A stretch of DNA of 64,000 bases. Origin: Paenibacillus tarimensis (GTDB lineage: Bacteria; Bacillota; Bacilli; Paenibacillales; Paenibacillaceae). The notes beneath the pieces were generated by a model. It ran no database searches, had not been told where the DNA came from, and was given only the letters and a program-made list of their open reading frames with translations. The translations under genes and the position numbers were made by a program. Below are positions 61,513 to 64,000 of the stretch, piece after piece (position 1 is the first letter of the stretch; the number at the start of each line of letters is the position of its first letter). The stretch is from the NCBI RefSeq assembly GCF_021532315.1, contig NZ_JAKGAO010000004.1, positions 248,001 to 312,000 of the forward strand, written 5' to 3'.

Positions 61513-62970
61513 ATGGTGTTGCGGTTCTTGCGCAGCGTAGTAGGCAAGCTGTGGGCTACGATCATGGCTCTGGTGGCCGTGGTGCTGATTATACTGGGTA
61601 TGTTCCTGCTCCAATATATCGATATCGCCTTTACGAATGCTGATGATGTTAAGATGCTCTTCATCATCACTTGTATAATCGGTTTTACGCTTTCCACCTT
61701 CTTTGCTTTTTTCCTATCGTTCAAGATCACACAGCCGCTGCTTCAGCTGAAGAAGGCTGCTGATCTTATCGCCCAGGGCGAATACCGGACCCGAGTGCCT
61801 ATCCGTTCCTCGGATGAGCTGGGTGAGCTTGCCGGGACCTTTAATCATATGGCAGCAGAAGTGGATAAGCTTATAGGAGATTTGCAGCACGAGAAGGATC
61901 ATCTGTCGAGCATTCTACGCAGCATGGCGGACGCTGTTATTACCTTTGATGCTACCGGGGAGGTTATTATGACAAACCCTGAAGGGGAACAGATTATGGA
62001 GCAGTGGAGCTCGATCTCCAGGGAGCATGATCCTGGACAGCTCCAAAAGTACGGCTCCGTGCCTGCACCTCTTTACGGGCTGTTCCGGGATGTCCTGCGT
62101 CAGGGCAGGGACCAGACGGATAAGATGCATGTGCAAAATGATGTATGGTCCATTGTTATGGCTCCTCTGAAATCCAAGGAAAGTGTAAGAGGAGCGGTAG
62201 CCGTACTTCGGAATGTGACAGAAGAATACCGTCTTGAGAAGCTGCGCAAAGATTTTGTGGCAAATGTCTCCCACGAGATTCGTACACCGCTTTCCATGCT
62301 GCAGGGCTACAGTGAGGCCTTGCTTGATGATATTGCAGCTTCCCCTGAAGAACGCAATGAGCTTGTCCAGGTTATACATGACGAGTCGCTGCGGATGGGC
62401 CGGCTGGTGAAGGACTTGCTTGATTTGGCGCGAATGGAAGCCGGTCACATGGAGATGAAGCTGGAACAAGCAGATTTAAGTGAATTGATCAAGCGTGTAC
62501 ACCGCAAGTTCTCGGTCTATGCTAAGGACCGGGGAATTGTACTTCGTTATTATCTGCCTGGTCATCCCATCCTGCTTGCGCAAGCTGATGAGGATCGCCT
62601 GGAACAAGTGCTGACGAACCTGCTGGACAATGCTATTCGTCACACACCCGAAAGAAAAGAGATCATCATTTCCGCTGAGGAAACGGTAGTAAAGGATAAA
62701 TTGTATGCCAGAGTGGCAGTTAAAGATGAAGGCCAGGGAATCCCAAAGGAGGATATTCCGTTTATCTTTGAACGCTTCTATAAGGCGGATAAAGCCCGTA
62801 CGCGGGGAAATAGCGGCGGAACAGGGCTTGGCCTTGCAATCGTAAAGAATATTATCGAAGCGCACAACGGTACAATAGAGGTTGCCAGTGCGCTGGGAGA
62901 AGAAACAGTCTTCACCCTGATGCTTCCTGTCGAAGTGCCCGGTGTGCTGTCCAAGCCGCGCGAAACGTAG
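61513..62970 (+). CDS. resE: ResE, sensor histidine kinase
   Basis: A 485-residue kinase with two close membrane helices (about residues 13-34 and 50-72), a HAMP domain (about 70-125), a PAS domain (about 130-240), the HisKA phosphoacceptor in FVANVSHEIRTPLSML and the ATPase domain with N box VLTNLLDNAIRHTPE, KDEGQGIP, and GGTGLGLAIVKN. The external loop is only about 15 residues, so sensing is probably through the PAS domain inside the cell. A terminator follows. Confidence 0.94.
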   Translation: MVLRFLRSVVGKLWATIMALVAVVLIILGMFLLQYIDIAFTNADDVKMLFIITCIIGFTLSTFFAFFLSFKITQPLLQLKKAADLIAQGEYRTRVPIRSSDELGELAGTFNHMAAEVDKLIGDLQHEKDHLSSILRSMADAVITFDATGEVIMTNPEGEQIMEQWSSISREHDPGQLQKYGSVPAPLYGLFRDVLRQGRDQTDKMHVQNDVWSIVMAPLKSKESVRGAVAVLRNVTEEYRLEKLRKDFVANVSHEIRTPLSMLQGYSEALLDDIAASPEERNELVQVIHDESLRMGRLVKDLLDLARMEAGHMEMKLEQADLSELIKRVHRKFSVYAKDRGIVLRYYLPGHPILLAQADEDRLEQVLTNLLDNAIRHTPERKEIIISAEETVVKDKLYARVAVKDEGQGIPKEDIPFIFERFYKADKARTRGNSGGTGLGLAIVKNIIEAHNGTIEVASALGEETVFTLMLPVEVPGVLSKPRET

Positions 62971-63008
62971 GGTTTAATCTTGTTGTTCGTGAAACAATGA
63001 ACTGCAAT

Positions 63009-63049
63009 AACGGTCGTTCAGGGAAGTATCCCTGCCCGGCCGTTTTTTG
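63009..63049 (+). terminator. Terminator after resE
   Basis: AACGGTC, CAGGGA and TCCCTG, GGCCGTT pair in order, followed by a run of Ts. Confidence 0.8.
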
Positions 63050-63072
63050 TATACGAACGATATGAGGCATAC

Positions 63073-63115
63073 AAAAAGCTGTCCCTGTGTCATTCGCAAT
63101 GACACAGAGACAGCC
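63073..63115 (-). terminator. Terminator of serA (minus strand)
   Basis: On the minus strand GGCTGTCTCTGTGTCATT and AATGACACAGGGACAGC form a long stem with one mismatch, followed by TTTTTG. Confidence 0.85.
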
Positions 63116-63136
63116 CTGAATGGTTATTTTCTACGA

Positions 63137-64000
63137 TCAGACGAGCAGGATTTCCTTAGCTTTGTTAACATCCGGCAGGTTGACAAGCTCAGCGATAACT
63201 TCCTTGGAAGCTGCCTTATCCACTGTGAGAACCATAATAGCCGCTCCGCCTACCAGTTTCCGTCCTACCTGCATAGTCGCGATGTTGACGTCATTGTTGC
63301 CAAGAAGGGTGCCTACACGGCCAATGATGCCCGGCTTATCGTTGTGCTTGACAAGGATAAGGTTGCCCTCCGGCGAGACATCAACCGGGAACTTGTCGAT
63401 CTGTACAATGCGGGTGCCATAACCGGTGAGCAGTGTACCTGCTACAAGACGCTCCTCGCTCTGTGTGCGGAGGGTAACCGTCACAAGGTTAGTAAAGCCT
63501 TTGTGGGCGGTTGACTTGTTAACCACAATGTTGAGGTCACGGGTCTTTGCCAGGTGCATCGCGTTAACCAGATTGACCTGATCTGAACCAAGATGATGGG
63601 ACAGCACACCCTTTACAACATAACGGGTCAGCGGCTGTGTATCCACATCTGCGAGATCGCCTGAGTAGCTGACGGTGATTTCTTCAACTGCACCATGCGC
63701 AAGCTGAGCGGCAAAGCTGCCCAGTCTCTCGCCAAGGGAGAAGTAAGGCTGCAGCTTGTTCAGGACATCACCTGGTACAGGAGGCATATTAACGGCATTC
63801 TTGAACGCTTCGCCGCGAAGAATATGAAGGACCTGCTCGGAAACATCGATCGCAACATTTTCCTGAGCCTCGACGGTCGATGCACCAAGGTGAGGAGTTA
63901 CGATAATTTTAGGGTTCGTCAGGAATGGGTGATCCTTCTCTGGCGGCTCCACTTCAAATACGTCAAAGGCAGCGCCTGCTACGATACCTTTATCAATTGC
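63137..64000 (-). CDS. serA: D-3-phosphoglycerate dehydrogenase, C-terminal part (partial)
   Basis: SerA oxidises 3-phosphoglycerate in the first step of serine synthesis. The window contains the last 287 residues; the frame runs off the right edge. The tail of the NAD domain is seen (IVAGAAFDVFEVEPPE, IIVTPHLGASTVEAQENVAI with the catalytic His), then the intervening ASB domain (about 120 residues) and a C-terminal ACT domain (NLILVKHNDKPGIIGRVGTL, NNDVNIATMQVGR). This is the long form with ASB plus ACT domains, as in Bacillus and Mycobacterium. Confidence 0.95.
   Translation of the reverse strand, partial: AIDKGIVAGAAFDVFEVEPPEKDHPFLTNPKIIVTPHLGASTVEAQENVAIDVSEQVLHILRGEAFKNAVNMPPVPGDVLNKLQPYFSLGERLGSFAAQLAHGAVEEITVSYSGDLADVDTQPLTRYVVKGVLSHHLGSDQVNLVNAMHLAKTRDLNIVVNKSTAHKGFTNLVTVTLRTQSEERLVAGTLLTGYGTRIVQIDKFPVDVSPEGNLILVKHNDKPGIIGRVGTLLGNNDVNIATMQVGRKLVGGAAIMVLTVDKAASKEVIAELVNLPDVNKAKEILLV

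Noticed and set aside
1-64000. Mobile elements, CRISPR arrays, tRNA or rRNA genes
   Set aside because: I looked for transposase motifs, regularly spaced repeats and rRNA/tRNA-like sequence and saw none; XerD is the only integrase-type gene and is the housekeeping one by context.

Overview
The window is a stretch of chromosomal backbone from an endospore-forming Firmicute, most likely Paenibacillus or a close relative. The evidence is gene content and order. The set spoIVB-spo0A, spoIIM-fur, xerD-deoB-punA, dacF-spoIIAA-spoIIAB-sigF, spoVA-lysA, ribD-E-BA-H, scpA-scpB, ytfJ, dacB-spmA-spmB and rluB-resABCDE is in Bacillus subtilis-like order. Paenibacillus-type differences are also present: an Asp23/AmaP/DUF2273 cluster before nusB, lipB beside bkdB, and TTG/GTG starts on many genes. 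I see no rRNA, tRNA, CRISPR array, prophage or insertion sequence. Base composition looks moderate and even by eye; I did not compute it.

Layout. 1-7.8 kb: tail of an Asp23-like gene, amaP, DUF2273, then nusB-folD-xseA-xseB-ispA-dxs-tlyA (antitermination, C1 metabolism, exonuclease VII, isoprenoids). 8-13.7 kb: a membrane-anchored unknown, argR, recN, spoIVB, spo0A (with a clear sigma-H/0A-box control region) and DUF2627. 13.8-19.5 kb: branched-chain 2-oxoacid dehydrogenase genes (lpd, bkdAA, bkdAB, bkdB) and lipB, whose 3' end overlaps a convergent small gene resembling prli42. 19.6-25.9 kb: an M20 peptidase, then an accessory module made of an ABC exporter (permease, ATPase) with a NEW3-type surface protein, divergent from an ECF sigma/anti-sigma pair. 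26-30.6 kb: nudF, an EndoQ-type nuclease, spoIIM, fur and a subtilisin-family protease. 30.6-37 kb: ald, DUF4227, xerD, deoB, punA, a Spo0E-like gene and pdp. 37-45.4 kb: dacF-spoIIAA-AB-sigF, two small genes (one encoding a Cys/His zinc-binding repeat protein), spoVAA-spoVAB-spoVAF without spoVAC/D/E, and lysA. 45.4-50.9 kb: two unknown membrane genes, ppiB, an FMN riboswitch and the riboflavin operon. 51-57.2 kb: scpAB, DUF2953, ytfJ, dacB-spmA-spmB, rluB. 57.3-64 kb: resA-resB-resC-resD-resE and the 3' part of serA on the minus strand.

How it works together. The sporulation genes cover initiation (spo0A, a Spo0E-like phosphatase), forespore sigma-F control (spoIIAA/AB/sigF), engulfment (spoIIM), SpoIVB signalling, cortex maturation (dacF, dacB, spmA/B) and spore germination (spoVA, ytfJ). 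I could read promoters matching the expected sporulation sigma factors: sigma-H for spo0A and spoIIA, sigma-F for ytfJ, sigma-E for spoIIM and dacB, sigma-G for spoVA. The rest is central metabolism, recombination and cytochrome c assembly. No wholly new system is evident. The best candidates for something undescribed are the ECF sigma/NEW3/ABC module, the zinc-repeat protein and several small membrane proteins.
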